Part shown: positions 36,947-45,734 of the stretch, in pieces
How the letters are laid out: every line of letters starts with the position of its first letter
Position numbering within the stretch: position 1 is the first letter of the stretch
Assembly: GCA_020073185.1 (NCBI GenBank)
Contig: JAIQFT010000034.1
Location: 1-59,137 of the forward strand
DNA from: Terriglobia bacterium
GTDB taxonomy: Bacteria; Acidobacteriota; Terriglobia; Terriglobales; Acidobacteriaceae
Length of the DNA: 59,137 bases
Direction of reading: 5' to 3'
Translations under genes and position numbers: made by a program
Notes under the pieces: generated by a model
The model's database searches: none
Seen by the model: only the letters and a program-made list of their open reading frames with translations
What the model was told of the DNA's origin: nothing

Positions 36947-37612
36947 CTATTCGCCCGTGGCCATTGCGGCCGTCCCTGCCTCGCTCGCCGGTCCCGGTGT
37001 TTGACTTGCCGAAGCGGGCACCGTCGGCAGCAGCGCAGCGTGGATGGCTTCAAGCACCATCCTTATCGTTGCCGGGATCTCCGCCGCGCTACTGCACTGC
37101 TCCAGCAGCAGGGCTCCGTATCCGCCCGCATCTCCCTTTCGTGCAATGAGGACCTTTTCTGCCAGTTGCCGCACATGATCCTCGGCCATCCCAGCGACAA
37201 TCTTTGGAAGCTTGCTCGGGTAGTCTGCGCGATCCTTCACATCCTTGAGGAAGCGCCTGAGTGTCGATATCGGAGTTTCGTTCACTAGCACCTTTTCGAT
37301 CCCACTTTCAGGTGACTCCCAAGCTGCGAGATAACCTGAAAGCTGCTCCGTTGCCTCAGCTGACAGCGGAGTCTTAGGCTTGTCGTAGAAAGCAAAGGCC
37401 TGCTTCCCAAGGAGTTCAAAGATGGGACCGCACTTGGGGACGGAGCCATCGCCGCCTGCATTGAACACGGTACTGCCGGCGAGGTCGAAATAGGCATAAG
37501 AATTCGGTGTCAAGCCGGCTTCCATTACGGCCGAAGCAGCCGGGAAAACAGCTGCCTCTGTGGCTCCCTCGACAACCAAGACTGCGCGGCTCAGCGCAGC
37601 CTCCGCAAACAC
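36947..37612 (-). pseudogene. OLD-family nuclease, 5'-truncated TOPRIM fragment
   Basis: The fragment (~221 residues) carries the C-terminal TOPRIM domain of an OLD-family ATP-dependent endonuclease: LVVEGATEAAVFPAAS (glutamate motif), AYFDLAGSTVF and FAFYDKPK (aspartate region), and a tail KVLIARKGDAGGYGALLLEQ. The whole ABC-type ATPase half that should precede it is missing. The homology begins at ~37610, exactly where the IS66 transposase ends, so the insertion or a deletion beside it removed the front. OLD proteins act in phage defence or nucleic-acid processing; this copy cannot work alone. Confidence 0.8.
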
Positions 37613-38466
37613 AAATAGGCTTGATGATTCTTTCCTCGGCCCTCGTGCGTCTGGACATCAACCGGGGTTTCGTCCGCCTGAATGTAAGTTCCGCTGATCA
37701 ACTCTCGCCTCATCGCGGCGACCATAGGGATCAGCAACTCGCCGACTTTGAGGACCCAGCCGTCCAGCGTTGCTCGGCTGATTTCCAAGCCGATGTCTCT
37801 TTCCAGAATCATGCTCTGCCGATGCAGGGGCGTGTGATTGCAATATTTGCTGACGATCGTATCGATGACGAGGCGGTCACTCGCCAGGCATTTCTCGATG
37901 ATCCGTGGCCGCAGTGGGGCCGAAACCACTCCAAGTTCCCCGCACGCGCGGCAAGCCCGTTTCTTTCGCTTCGTGACCAGAACGAAATACTTCGCCGGCT
38001 CCACATCCAACTGGGAACTCTCTTCGTAGCCGATCACCACAGTTTCTTTGCCGCAGCGTTTGCAAAGGCGCTGATCCGGCGTGCAAGGCAGAATCCGCCC
38101 TACGCGAGGAAGATTCGGAGGCAATTCCTGGCGGCCCGGATGCTTGCCGGATTTCTTGGTCGAGCGATGCACTGGCGCGTGCTCGCTCTCCGCCTGCTCG
38201 ATCATTTCACTGACGACGGGCTCAAGTTCGAACAATTCCATTTGCGCTTGGGAGAGCTTTTCGCCACCCACTCCGTATTTCTCGATCCGCATCAGCCGCA
38301 GACGCTTTTCCAACACGCGAATCCTCAGCTCCGCGTATTGCAGCCGGCTCTTCAGTTGTGCGATGAGTTCCAGATCGGCTGGTGCTGAAGGAATGGGAGG
38401 CGCACACACAATGGGTAACTGATTTACCAGAGTCGATTCGAAACGTTCAAGCAACCAAGCAATCAT
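37591..38466 (-). pseudogene. tnpC: IS66 transposase TnpC, C-terminally truncated
   Basis: The ATG at 38466 overlaps the stop of tnpB by 4 bp. The retained part has a leucine-zipper-like start, a zinc finger (CKRCGKETVVIG, then CRACGE), a helix-turn-helix region and the first catalytic aspartate (YIQADETPVDVQTHEG). After HQAYL the homology ends and five junction residues (CLRRLR region) run to a stop. The second Asp and the Glu of the DDE triad are missing (normal length ~500), so it is inactive. Confidence 0.88.
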
Positions 38467-38837
38467 GCGGCAGCATGTCCTTCGGGTGGAGCTTTCCGAT
38501 ACCACCGCTTGTGCTTGGTTTTGGCCAGATCAATCCCACCTAACAGTAGGGACAGCTCTTCGTGACTCAGGGCGACCTTGCCCTGGGCATCGCCGGTTTG
38601 CGGCCAGGTGAAACGCCCCTTTTCTAATCTCTTGGCACAGACCCAAAGTCCGCTTCCATCCCAGACGAGGACCTTCAACCGGTTGCGCTGGGCGTTGCAG
38701 AACAGGAAAAGGTGTCCGCTCAGAGGCTCGCACGACAATCGATCCCGGACCAGTCCGTACAGCCCTTCGAACCCCTTGCGCATGTCGGTGACCCCGGCGG
38801 CCAAATAGATCCGTGTGGCTGGACCCAGTCCAAACAC
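38463..38837 (-). CDS. tnpB: IS66 accessory protein TnpB
   Basis: The 124-residue protein has the typical TnpB (IS66 Orf2) start IYLAAGVTDMRKGFEGLYGL, then LFLFCNAQRNRLKVLVWDG and WVCAKRLEKGRFTWP. It is an accessory of transposition, intact as read. It overlaps tnpC by 4 bp and follows tnpA by 3 bp. Confidence 0.92.
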   Translation of the reverse strand: MFGLGPATRIYLAAGVTDMRKGFEGLYGLVRDRLSCEPLSGHLFLFCNAQRNRLKVLVWDGSGLWVCAKRLEKGRFTWPQTGDAQGKVALSHEELSLLLGGIDLAKTKHKRWYRKAPPEGHAAA

Positions 38838-38840
38838 GGC

Positions 38841-39209
38841 CTACACCCGCTCCAGCACACTCACCAGGCGCTCGAACGTATTTGAATCAAAATCAGGATG
38901 TACCTCGATCCGGCGCCCGCCCGGCAGCACCACGGCCAGCCCACAAGTCGCCGCGACGTGCGTGGGCGATACCTTTGCCGCCAACTCCACCTTCACCAAC
39001 CGGCCAGACCGGCCGGTCGAAGAAGCTGCCCTACTTTTCCTCTTCCAGCGTTGCTTCTTCAGATGCCGATTCAGCGTGCCGAGGCTCAAACCCCGACTGC
39101 GGCAAAACGCACTGCGTAGCATGCCGCTGCTCACAAACTCCGCCACCAACCGCTGAACTTCCGCTCGCGTACGTCGCTTGGGCGCTACAGACTTCCTTTC
39201 TACGGTCAT
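38841..39209 (-). CDS. tnpA: IS66 accessory protein TnpA
   Basis: The 122-residue protein has a basic helix-turn-helix start (KRRTRAEVQRLVAEFVSSGM, then RSAFCRSRGLSLGTLNRHLK) as in IS66 Orf1, and a C-terminal VVLPGGRRIEVHPDFD. It is intact and lies nearest the IS end at 39266, as expected. Confidence 0.88.
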   Translation of the reverse strand: MTVERKSVAPKRRTRAEVQRLVAEFVSSGMLRSAFCRSRGLSLGTLNRHLKKQRWKRKSRAASSTGRSGRLVKVELAAKVSPTHVAATCGLAVVLPGGRRIEVHPDFDSNTFERLVSVLERV

Positions 39210-39267
39210 CGAGCTACTTCAACATAGACACGACTCCCCGACCAGGTGTGTTGGTCAAACGCTTACC

Positions 39268-39372
39268 ATGAAGCTTAGATTTTCTATCGTGGTCCTTGTT
39301 TTATTCGTCAGCGCACTTACCTGGTCGCAAGCCAGCGGTGCCCCTCGCTGGGGGCGCACGGCTGAAAGATAG
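39268..39372 (+). pseudogene. Truncated secreted-protein start next to IS66
   Basis: Immediately outside the IS66 end is a 34-codon frame: a good signal peptide (MKLRFSIVVLVLFVSALTWS) followed by ASGAPRWGRTAER and a stop. The stop is followed by the OFA gene terminus. It looks like the surviving front of an exported protein whose remainder is lost. The sequence cgcacggctgaaag here resembles part of the dispersed palindrome. Confidence 0.45.
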
Positions 39373-39404
39373 CAGTCGCGCGCCCGGTATGGTCTTGCGA
39401 GGCG

Positions 39405-40658
39405 CTAGGCGGCGCTCGCCACCGCACTGCCCGTCAGCTCCTTCTTGCGCGGCCGCTTCGCGATCAGCGGAAACACCAGCGATACCGCCATGACCACCGC
39501 GATCACGTAGATCGAAGCATCGAATCGGCCTGTAGCCTGATGCAGACGCGCGATCATGATAGGCGACGGGATGGCCGCTGCCCCCCAGGCCAGGAGAATG
39601 ATCCCGTAGATTCCGCCCATGTATTTCGGCCCAAAGAAATCAGCGGTGAACGACGGCATGGTGCCGAATCCGCCGCCGTAACACAGCCCGATGACGGCAA
39701 ACGCCAGGCTGAACAGAGTCAGATTGTGGATCTTCGGCAGGGAGAAGAAGATCACCACCTGGATCAGGTAGAGCAGGAAGTAGACCCGCGCCCGTCCCAG
39801 GTGGTCGGAGACCCAGGCCCAGAAGACCCGCCCCAGGCCATTGAAGATGGAGATCAGACCCACCATGCTGGCGGCCGCGATGGCCGTCATACCCACCATC
39901 TGCTGCGCCCTCGGCGAGGCCTGGCTGATGACCATGATTCCGGCCGAGACGTTCAGGAACAGCAACAGCCACAGTAGCCAGAACTGCCCGGTTCCGATGG
40001 CCTCCTTCACGGAGTAGCTATAAGTCGTGGCAGCCTTGGCGACGGCGGAGGTCGGCGTCCAGCCCGCGGGTTTCCAGCCGTCGGGCGGGTTAGCATAAAA
40101 CTGCGCCGCCGCTACCACCATGACCAGGTACACGACGCCCAGGGCCCAGAAGGTATAGGGCACACTGTGGGCAATGATCAGCCGCGCGGCAATGGGGCTC
40201 ATCACCAGCGCGCCCGCTCCGTAGCCGCAGACCGCGACCCCGGTCATCAGCCCGCGGCGCTCCGGAAACCATTTCACCAGAGTAGCCACCGGGCAGATGT
40301 ATCCCATGCCCATGCCCAGTCCGGTCAACACACCATAGGCCAGGTACAGGCCGTTCATGTTGTGGTCAGCAGTGAACACGCCGGCCAGCATGTACCCGAC
40401 GCCGTAAACCAGCCCTGCCACGGAAGCCACTAGGCGAGGGCCTTTGCGGTCCTGCCACAAGCCGCCAATGATGGTGCCGACCCCAAGGAAAAAGATGGCC
40501 AGCGTAAAGTTCAACTGCACTTGGGTTTCCGACCAATGCTCGGTGCGCATCAGCGGAATCTTGAACACGCTCCATCCGTAAACAGCACCCAGACAGATCT
40601 GCATGATCACAGCTGCGACTGCAATACCCCACCGATTGGGCAGTCGTTCCGAAGCCAT
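39405..40658 (-). CDS. OFA-family MFS transporter (oxalate/formate-type)
   Basis: The 417-residue protein has the 12-helix MFS pattern and the OFA signature near its start (WGIAVAAVIMQICLGAVYGW), followed by LYLAYGVLTGLGMGMGYICP, a typical OFA stretch. The second half has GGGFGTMPSFTADFFG. OFA proteins exchange oxalate, formate or other small carboxylates. The chosen ATG at 40658 has AAGGAG at good spacing; the ATG nine bases upstream overlaps that site. It ends the satP-STAS-fdh run and lies 78 bp after the formate-dehydrogenase-like gene. Confidence 0.9.
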   Translation of the reverse strand: MASERLPNRWGIAVAAVIMQICLGAVYGWSVFKIPLMRTEHWSETQVQLNFTLAIFFLGVGTIIGGLWQDRKGPRLVASVAGLVYGVGYMLAGVFTADHNMNGLYLAYGVLTGLGMGMGYICPVATLVKWFPERRGLMTGVAVCGYGAGALVMSPIAARLIIAHSVPYTFWALGVVYLVMVVAAAQFYANPPDGWKPAGWTPTSAVAKAATTYSYSVKEAIGTGQFWLLWLLLFLNVSAGIMVISQASPRAQQMVGMTAIAAASMVGLISIFNGLGRVFWAWVSDHLGRARVYFLLYLIQVVIFFSLPKIHNLTLFSLAFAVIGLCYGGGFGTMPSFTADFFGPKYMGGIYGIILLAWGAAAIPSPIMIARLHQATGRFDASIYVIAVVMAVSLVFPLIAKRPRKKELTGSAVASAA

Positions 40659-40736
40659 AGTTGTCATCTCCTTTTTGCGGCCAAGGTACATCCGCGAATT
40701 TGAGGATCTCTCGTAAGACATCCGGTTCGCGCCGGT

Positions 40737-43049
40737 TCAACCGCCACCGGGGGAAGCCGGTTCGGCCGCCAAACAGCCTGCTCTGACCACTTCCACGGTG
40801 GCGTTGTAGTCCGGCACACCGCTGGGATCCAGGCGCCCCGCGGGAATAATCACGTTGATCTCCGGCCAATGAGCCTGCAGACAGCCGGGCTTGATTCGGT
40901 CGATCTTCACCCGGCCATGGAAGTCGCCCAGTTCGTTGCGCAGGGTGATGGCGTCGCCGTTCTTCAAACCTAGCCGGACAGCGTCGTCCGCCGACATAAT
41001 GATGTCGTCGCGCCGCGCCCCCGTAATGGGGTCGGTCTGATTGAGCAGGATGCTGTTGAACTGTTTTCCACGGCGCGTCGACAGCAGAAAGTGTCCTTCC
41101 GGCACTCGTTCTTCGCGTAAAGCGACTGCGGTGAAGTGGCCTTTGCCGTCCGAGGTCAGGAACCTGTCCGCCAACAGGCGCCGCCCTCCGTACTGGAAGT
41201 TGTCGCCTTTCTTGCGCATCTTGGCGATGCCGCGGTAGGTGGGGCACACCCGGTCGATCTCCTCGCGGATTTCCTGCGTGTCCTGCCAAGGGAAGAATTT
41301 GGGCCCGCGGATGGGATCGAATTTTCTGGCCACGAGGACCGGGATTTCCCACTCGTCTTTGGCTTCGCCCGGACGCGGCCCGGGGATTTCCGGACTGTAG
41401 ATAATGCGCCGCTCTGTGCTGGTTTCAGTTCCGCCGCCGCGTTGCTCGTAGCGGGTGCGCGAAGGCAGCATGACCACAGTGTCAGCGGGGTCCACCAGCA
41501 TGGTGGGGTTCGCCACAATGTCCTGATGGATGCGCAGCTTGATTCGTCCCAGGGCGCGCTCGACAAGGTCAGGTTCGGGCAAGGTCTGCTTGAAGTTGCC
41601 GCCGGTTTGCCAGAGCGCGTCAATCTCGCCGCGCTCGGCGGCCAACACCATGTGTGCGGCGCTCAGTCCCTTCCAGGAGGGCGGCTCGAAACCCCACAAC
41701 TCCGGCAGCGCAAATTTCTTCGCGTTCTCCGGGTTGGCGGTGAAGCCCATGATGTAAGCGCTGGGCATCCCGCCCATTTCTGCTCCGCCCTGGACCCCGC
41801 TGTGGCCGCGGACGGGCATGAGTCCGGTATGAGGCCGTCCAACATTACCCCGCGCCAGTTGCAGGTTGACGATGGCGCGCACGTTGTCGCTGCCAAAGGC
41901 GTGCTGCGTAATACCCATGCTCCAGGTGACGATGGCGTGACGTGCCTTGCCGAAGGCCTCGGCGAAGCGAAACATGTCGCCGCGGGACAGACCCGAGCCG
42001 GTCTCCAGCGCCTCCCAGGTAAGGCTCCGGGCCTTGGCGTCCGTCTGCTCCCAGCCGACCGTGCGGGTACGGATGAATTCCCGGTCCACCCAGTCGTTTT
42101 CGATCAGGTGCTTGAGCACGCCATAGAAGAAGGGGATGTCACCACCGGCGTGAATCTGGAAGAAATCGTCGACGATCTTGGTGCCGAACAGGGCGCTCTC
42201 GACAACCGAGGGTACCCAGTAGCGTTCCAGGCCTGGCTCGAAATAGGGATTGACCAGGAAAACCCTGGTCCCTGCCTTCTTGGCATAATGCAGGTACTTG
42301 GTGGCGACCGGTTGATTATTGGCGATATTCGTGCCGACCAGAACTACAAGGTCGGCTCCCACCCAATCGGAATACGAGCAGGTGGTCGCGGCACAACCTA
42401 CCGTGGAACTCAAGCCGGCGGTCGAGGGCGCGTGACAGATGCGGGCGCTGGTGTCCACGTGGTTGGTGCCAAGAAAACGCGCCACCTTCTGGTGAGCGTA
42501 GTACGCCTCGTTGGTCAGTCCACGGGAAGTCATGTACCAGGCAAGGCGCCTGGGGTCGATGTCGCGGAGTTTCCCGGCGATGAGAGAGGTGGCCTCGTTC
42601 CATGACAATTGTTGAAATCCCTTGTCCCCTTTGCGCCGAACCATCGGCACCGCCAGCCGGCCCATGCGGCGCAGCTGTTTTTCGCTCTTGTCGCGCAAGG
42701 CACCGACATCTTCCAGCAGACGCCAGTTCATGGCGGGCATGGTGTTCAGGCGCAGCAACTGCAAGCGGACATTGCACAGGTGGATGCCTTTCATGGTCCA
42801 ATCGTGCAGGCCGGTGGTGCCCAGGGAGCAGCCGTCGCAGCAACCGTCGCGTAAGATGCGCCAGGCGTAACCCAGATTGTCCCGGTTCTCTACGATGCAT
42901 TCGAGAATGTCCTCATAGGCGTTGGGATGTTGCTGGTTCACGCCGTAAGGCACCAGGCTCGCCCACTGCTTCGGATTCCAGCCTTGGGACTTGTCCTCCG
43001 CCTGACCATCGGATCCGATCTGCATCAGGTCGGGGTTGATTTCCATCAT
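40737..43049 (-). CDS. FdhF/YdeP-family molybdopterin oxidoreductase (Cys type)
   Basis: The 770-residue protein is a bis-MGD oxidoreductase of the FdhF/YdeP group. An iron-sulfur-like start (GCCDGCSLG, residues 69-77) is followed by the catalytic stretch ARICHAPSTAGLSSTVG. That stretch aligns with the selenocysteine region of E. coli FDH-H (ARV-Sec-HGPSVAGL), so Cys205-His206 fill the Sec-His positions. Further blocks are VVLVGTNIANNQP and TWSMGITQHAFGSDNVRAI. It lacks a signal peptide and is likely cytoplasmic. Formate is the likely substrate given the OFA transporter downstream, but YdeP members have other roles. SD GAGGAG precedes the start. Confidence 0.85.
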   Translation of the reverse strand: MMEINPDLMQIGSDGQAEDKSQGWNPKQWASLVPYGVNQQHPNAYEDILECIVENRDNLGYAWRILRDGCCDGCSLGTTGLHDWTMKGIHLCNVRLQLLRLNTMPAMNWRLLEDVGALRDKSEKQLRRMGRLAVPMVRRKGDKGFQQLSWNEATSLIAGKLRDIDPRRLAWYMTSRGLTNEAYYAHQKVARFLGTNHVDTSARICHAPSTAGLSSTVGCAATTCSYSDWVGADLVVLVGTNIANNQPVATKYLHYAKKAGTRVFLVNPYFEPGLERYWVPSVVESALFGTKIVDDFFQIHAGGDIPFFYGVLKHLIENDWVDREFIRTRTVGWEQTDAKARSLTWEALETGSGLSRGDMFRFAEAFGKARHAIVTWSMGITQHAFGSDNVRAIVNLQLARGNVGRPHTGLMPVRGHSGVQGGAEMGGMPSAYIMGFTANPENAKKFALPELWGFEPPSWKGLSAAHMVLAAERGEIDALWQTGGNFKQTLPEPDLVERALGRIKLRIHQDIVANPTMLVDPADTVVMLPSRTRYEQRGGGTETSTERRIIYSPEIPGPRPGEAKDEWEIPVLVARKFDPIRGPKFFPWQDTQEIREEIDRVCPTYRGIAKMRKKGDNFQYGGRRLLADRFLTSDGKGHFTAVALREERVPEGHFLLSTRRGKQFNSILLNQTDPITGARRDDIIMSADDAVRLGLKNGDAITLRNELGDFHGRVKIDRIKPGCLQAHWPEINVIIPAGRLDPSGVPDYNATVEVVRAGCLAAEPASPGGG

Positions 43050-43061
43050 GATCTCCTCGGG

Positions 43062-43442
43062 CTAACCCGCCCATTCCGCTGCGGCGGTGCGTCCGGCTTC
43101 CCGGTTGAAGTCGGCGGAGGCCTCCTCCGCAGTGTCAAAGGTCTGAAAGACCGTGGCCAGTTTGGTGATCTGGAGCACATCTTTGACCCGCCCGGTCAGG
43201 CCGGCGAGCTTGATGCTGCCTCCCCTGTTGCGCGCCGAGGTGTACAGGCTGACCAGTTCACCCACACCAGTACTGTCGATGTAATGGACATCCGCCAGGT
43301 TCAGCACGATCTGGCGGGACTCGTGCAGCAGGTCTTTCACTTGGTGGCGCAGGAAAGCAGTCTCCTCCCCAAAAACGATCCTGCCCTTGCAATCCACGAT
43401 CACCGCGTCGCCGAAGGTCCGACAACTGGTTTCCAACTGCAT
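43062..43442 (-). CDS. STAS-domain protein (anti-anti-sigma type)
   Basis: The 126-residue protein is one STAS domain: start MQLETSCRTFGDAVIVDCKG, core IVLNLADVHYIDSTGVGELV with the phosphorylatable Ser in DSTG, then LAGLTGRVKDVLQITKL. Such proteins are switched by serine kinases in partner-switch regulation. Here it lies between an acetate transporter gene and a molybdoenzyme gene, 12 bp before the latter. No anti-sigma kinase is visible nearby. Confidence 0.88.
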   Translation of the reverse strand: MQLETSCRTFGDAVIVDCKGRIVFGEETAFLRHQVKDLLHESRQIVLNLADVHYIDSTGVGELVSLYTSARNRGGSIKLAGLTGRVKDVLQITKLATVFQTFDTAEEASADFNREAGRTAAAEWAG

Positions 43443-43626
43443 GGCAACAACCTCTTCTATGGCGGTCGTCGAGCAAACTCCAGGCCCTTCACAAATACTG
43501 TGGAAGGCTTCCATCGGGAGCAGGCGGCTGTACCGCGTGCCGGTGCGCCTTACCGAGAGGATTCGGCTCCGTCCTCCGAGCAATGCCTGCCTTCGTCACC
43601 CTGCTGCCTGCGAACCTTCACGACGC

Positions 43627-44220
43627 TTATTTTTGGATCGGCCCAACCGGCAGTACTTCCTTTCCATAGGAATCGTTGATGACGATGGCCGCCATCAGGT
43701 ACCAGGCCGTAAAGGCACAGAAGATTCCCTCCCAGCCAGCGACATGCGTGATGGTCCCGCTGCCCGTCCACACGGCGACATCCAGGAGGATGAACAGAAT
43801 CAGCAGGGTGGTGAAGACCCAGATCAAGGCCTTGCTGTGTTTCAGGCTCGCCACCCAGAGAACAAAGGTGAAGATCGTCCAAGCGATCAGGGTCGTCACC
43901 AGCCAGCCTTTGACCTTGTCCGGCGCAACCCACTTGTTCATCTCCATGAGGACCATGCTGGCGAGCGAAATCCAGAATGCCCCATAGGAACCAAAGGCCG
44001 TCATGCCGAAGGTATTGCCGGTGCGGAACTCCAGGAATCCGGCGATGAGCTGGGCCAGGCCGCCGTAGAAGAGGCCCAGAGGCAAAGCGGCCCCGATATC
44101 GATGAGCCCTGCGTTGTGGACATTGAGCACAAACGTGGTGAGCGCGAAGCCCCCCAAGCCGAGTGGACCCGGGTTGGCCAGCTTCGGCAGGCTCGCGTAG
44201 ATCTGCTCCCGTGCTGCCAT
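43627..44220 (-). CDS. satP: SatP/AceTr acetate-succinate transporter
   Basis: The 197-residue protein has six hydrophobic helices and the GPR1/FUN34/YaaH signature [18 protein letters not shown] at residues ~16-33. The signature's NPAPLGL-like form, the conserved Asn and the size match SatP. The family imports acetate and succinate with protons. The ATG at 44220 is preceded by GGAGACG. It is the first gene of the run satP-STAS-fdh-OFA. Three GTGA-N6-TCAC boxes lie 100-220 bp upstream. Confidence 0.88.
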   Translation of the reverse strand: MAAREQIYASLPKLANPGPLGLGGFALTTFVLNVHNAGLIDIGAALPLGLFYGGLAQLIAGFLEFRTGNTFGMTAFGSYGAFWISLASMVLMEMNKWVAPDKVKGWLVTTLIAWTIFTFVLWVASLKHSKALIWVFTTLLILFILLDVAVWTGSGTITHVAGWEGIFCAFTAWYLMAAIVINDSYGKEVLPVGPIQK

Positions 44221-44319
44221 CTTGCGTCTCCATTCTGTTGCCCGCGGGTCAGCGCGGCGACTTCCATCCAACTGGTTTTCGTGGCGCGCCGCCTGGATGG
44301 GCAGTTGGGCGGATTTTGA

Positions 44320-44333
44320 ATGAAAGCTTTCAC
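44320..44333. promoter_or_regulatory. CRP/FNR-type box 1
   Basis: ATGAAAGCTTTCAC differs by one base from the perfect palindrome GTGAAAGCTTTCAC. It has the GTGA-N6-TCAC layout recognised by CRP-type helix-turn-helix proteins and is centred 22 bp from box 2 (two helical turns). Confidence 0.65.
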
Positions 44334-44341
44334 GAATATCA

Positions 44342-44355
44342 GTGAAAGCTTTCAC
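44342..44355. promoter_or_regulatory. CRP/FNR-type box 2
   Basis: GTGAAAGCTTTCAC is a perfect 14-bp palindrome, GTGA-N6-TCAC. It lies upstream of satP and divergent from the membrane-protein/Crp genes. Confidence 0.7.
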
Positions 44356-44398
44356 AATTGCAGGAAAAGTATTTGCATCGTGCCCCCCAATGCTTACC

Positions 44399-44411
44399 AT
44401 CGTATGACGAT
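44399..44411. promoter_or_regulatory. ATCGT-ATG-ACGAT dyad
   Basis: A perfect inverted repeat with 5-bp arms and a 3-bp spacer. A near copy (10 of 13 bases identical) is at 51602-51614, upstream of the NarK-fusion gene. It is flanked by TATAT. The cognate regulator is unknown. Confidence 0.45.
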
Positions 44412-44426
44412 ATATCTTCTAAATCC

Positions 44427-44440
44427 GTGAAAGCTTTCAC
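44427..44440. promoter_or_regulatory. CRP/FNR-type box 3
   Basis: A second exact GTGAAAGCTTTCAC. It is 55 bp upstream of the small membrane-protein start at 44495 and thus well placed to act on the rightward promoter. Confidence 0.7.
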
Positions 44441-44494
44441 GGAATGTCCGGCAGGCTTTTCTTAAGCTCTATGGAGAAGAAAAAGGAGCGTGGG

Positions 44495-44869
44495 ATGGAA
44501 AAGCCAGCAAGAGAGCCGCTCTTCACCACCAAGGAGCTGTTGGCGTTCGGTTTGATGGCCATCGTGTACAGTGCGATCCTTTTCTCGCTGGACCCCGAAT
44601 GGGTCGCCTGGGCCGCTCCCCTGGCTTTTGGAGGCGCCCTGTACGCTCAGGACCCGCCGCCCGCTTCTGTCCACCTTGGTTCGCCTCAGCAGGTCTTTCA
44701 GGCGGCGTACTTGTACAGCATCCTCAGCCTGCTTGCCATAGGAGTTGTCACTTTCCTCAGGCACCGGCAGTCCTTCCGTTCCCTTTCCTGGCTGGAGGTC
44801 AAGAACAAGAGCATGGCAAGGCTACGAAGCTCCTTGAGGTCGATCTCGTTGCCCATGACCGGCCCTTGA
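44495..44869 (+). CDS. Small two-span membrane protein (124 aa)
   Basis: The ATG at 44495 follows the ribosome-binding site AAGGAGCGTGGG; an ATG at 44471 is the weaker choice. The product has two hydrophobic helices (~16-35, 65-85) joined by an acidic and Pro-rich loop (ALYAQDPPPASVHLGS), then a basic tail. No family is recognised. It is followed by the Crp/Fnr gene 63 bp later on the same strand, so it may share its control. Confidence 0.65.
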   Translation: MEKPAREPLFTTKELLAFGLMAIVYSAILFSLDPEWVAWAAPLAFGGALYAQDPPPASVHLGSPQQVFQAAYLYSILSLLAIGVVTFLRHRQSFRSLSWLEVKNKSMARLRSSLRSISLPMTGP

Positions 44870-44932
44870 CTTGCCAAGCGTGCTAGCATCCTTCTTCGCA
44901 ACGCTGATCATCCCGGACATCGAGGAAAACGT

Positions 44933-45640
44933 GTGTGGCAGCAGTTCATCACAGCCCTGGATCTGTTTCGAGGGGTCTCGCGTCGGGAAGCCCAAAAGAT
45001 CTCCAGCCTCTGCACGGAGAAATGGTTTCCGCAGGGAACCAGGATTTTCTCGGAAGGAGATCCCAGCGAATCCCTCCATATCCTCAAGAAAGGCGTGGTG
45101 AAGCTGATCTCTTTGTCCGACAAAGGGAGGGAAACGATTCTGCACATCCTCGAACCGGAAGAAGTTTTCGGGGAGCTTCTGCTCTCCGAAGCGAAACGAC
45201 CGTTTACTGCCATCGCGATTGAAGACGCGCTGGTCACCAGCATCTCCCGAGAGTCGTTCCTGAAGCTCCTCTCAGTGGCCCCTGCCGTCTCCCTCAACTT
45301 CATTCGACTGATCTCGAAGCGATTGGCCCGCGTAGAAACGGGAATGGCAGAATTCAGTCATACTTGGTCCTACCATCGGTTGGCCAGAGTTCTTCTCCAG
45401 TTAAGCGAGAAGTACGGAGAGGAAGTCCCCACCGGCACCCTGATCACGGTGCGTTTAACCCATGAAGATCTGGCCAACCTGATTGGGACAAGCCGGGAGA
45501 CGGTGACCACTCAACTCAACAAATTCGCTCGCATGGGCTTTGTGAAGCGCCGCGCCCGGCGCCTCATCGTCGCCAAGTCCCGCCTGGCGAACTTCATTCG
45601 CTCGGAAGAGCTCCGACTAAAGAATCCGCCGATTGCGTAG
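44933..45640 (+). CDS. Crp/Fnr-family transcription regulator
   Basis: The 235-residue protein has a cyclic-nucleotide-binding-type N-terminal domain (GTRIFSEGDPSESLHILKKG and so on, ~35-130). The C-terminal winged helix carries a recognition helix HEDLANLIGTSRETVTTQLN (~185-204). The Arg-Glu in SRETV matches the residues by which E. coli CRP reads GTGA, in line with the GTGA-N6-TCAC boxes upstream. There is only one N-terminal Cys, so an FNR-type [4Fe-4S] is unlikely. The ligand is unknown. The start is GTG at 44933. Confidence 0.9.
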   Translation: MWQQFITALDLFRGVSRREAQKISSLCTEKWFPQGTRIFSEGDPSESLHILKKGVVKLISLSDKGRETILHILEPEEVFGELLLSEAKRPFTAIAIEDALVTSISRESFLKLLSVAPAVSLNFIRLISKRLARVETGMAEFSHTWSYHRLARVLLQLSEKYGEEVPTGTLITVRLTHEDLANLIGTSRETVTTQLNKFARMGFVKRRARRLIVAKSRLANFIRSEELRLKNPPIA

Positions 45641-45734
45641 CAATACAGCCTTCCCTGCAGAGGTCGCGCCGGCGCCGCGGCGCGTCGCGTGCCTTGCGCC
45701 TGGAGGTGATAACGGAATTTCGCAGAGAGCGCAG

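Larger units (their letters stand above)
37610..39266 (-). mobile_element. IS66-family element, truncated at its right end
   Basis: Three genes in the normal IS66 order (tnpA, tnpB, tnpC) run on the minus strand. The left end (IS orientation) is at 39266, where the minus strand begins GTAAGCG, typical of IS66. The other end is missing: the element stops inside tnpC at about 37610, against an OLD-nuclease fragment. Full IS66 elements are about 2.5 kb. Confidence 0.8.

Noticed and set aside
41136-42605. 489-codon plus-strand frame inside the FdhF-like gene
   Set aside because: It has no recognisable motif and lies wholly opposite a conserved molybdoenzyme.
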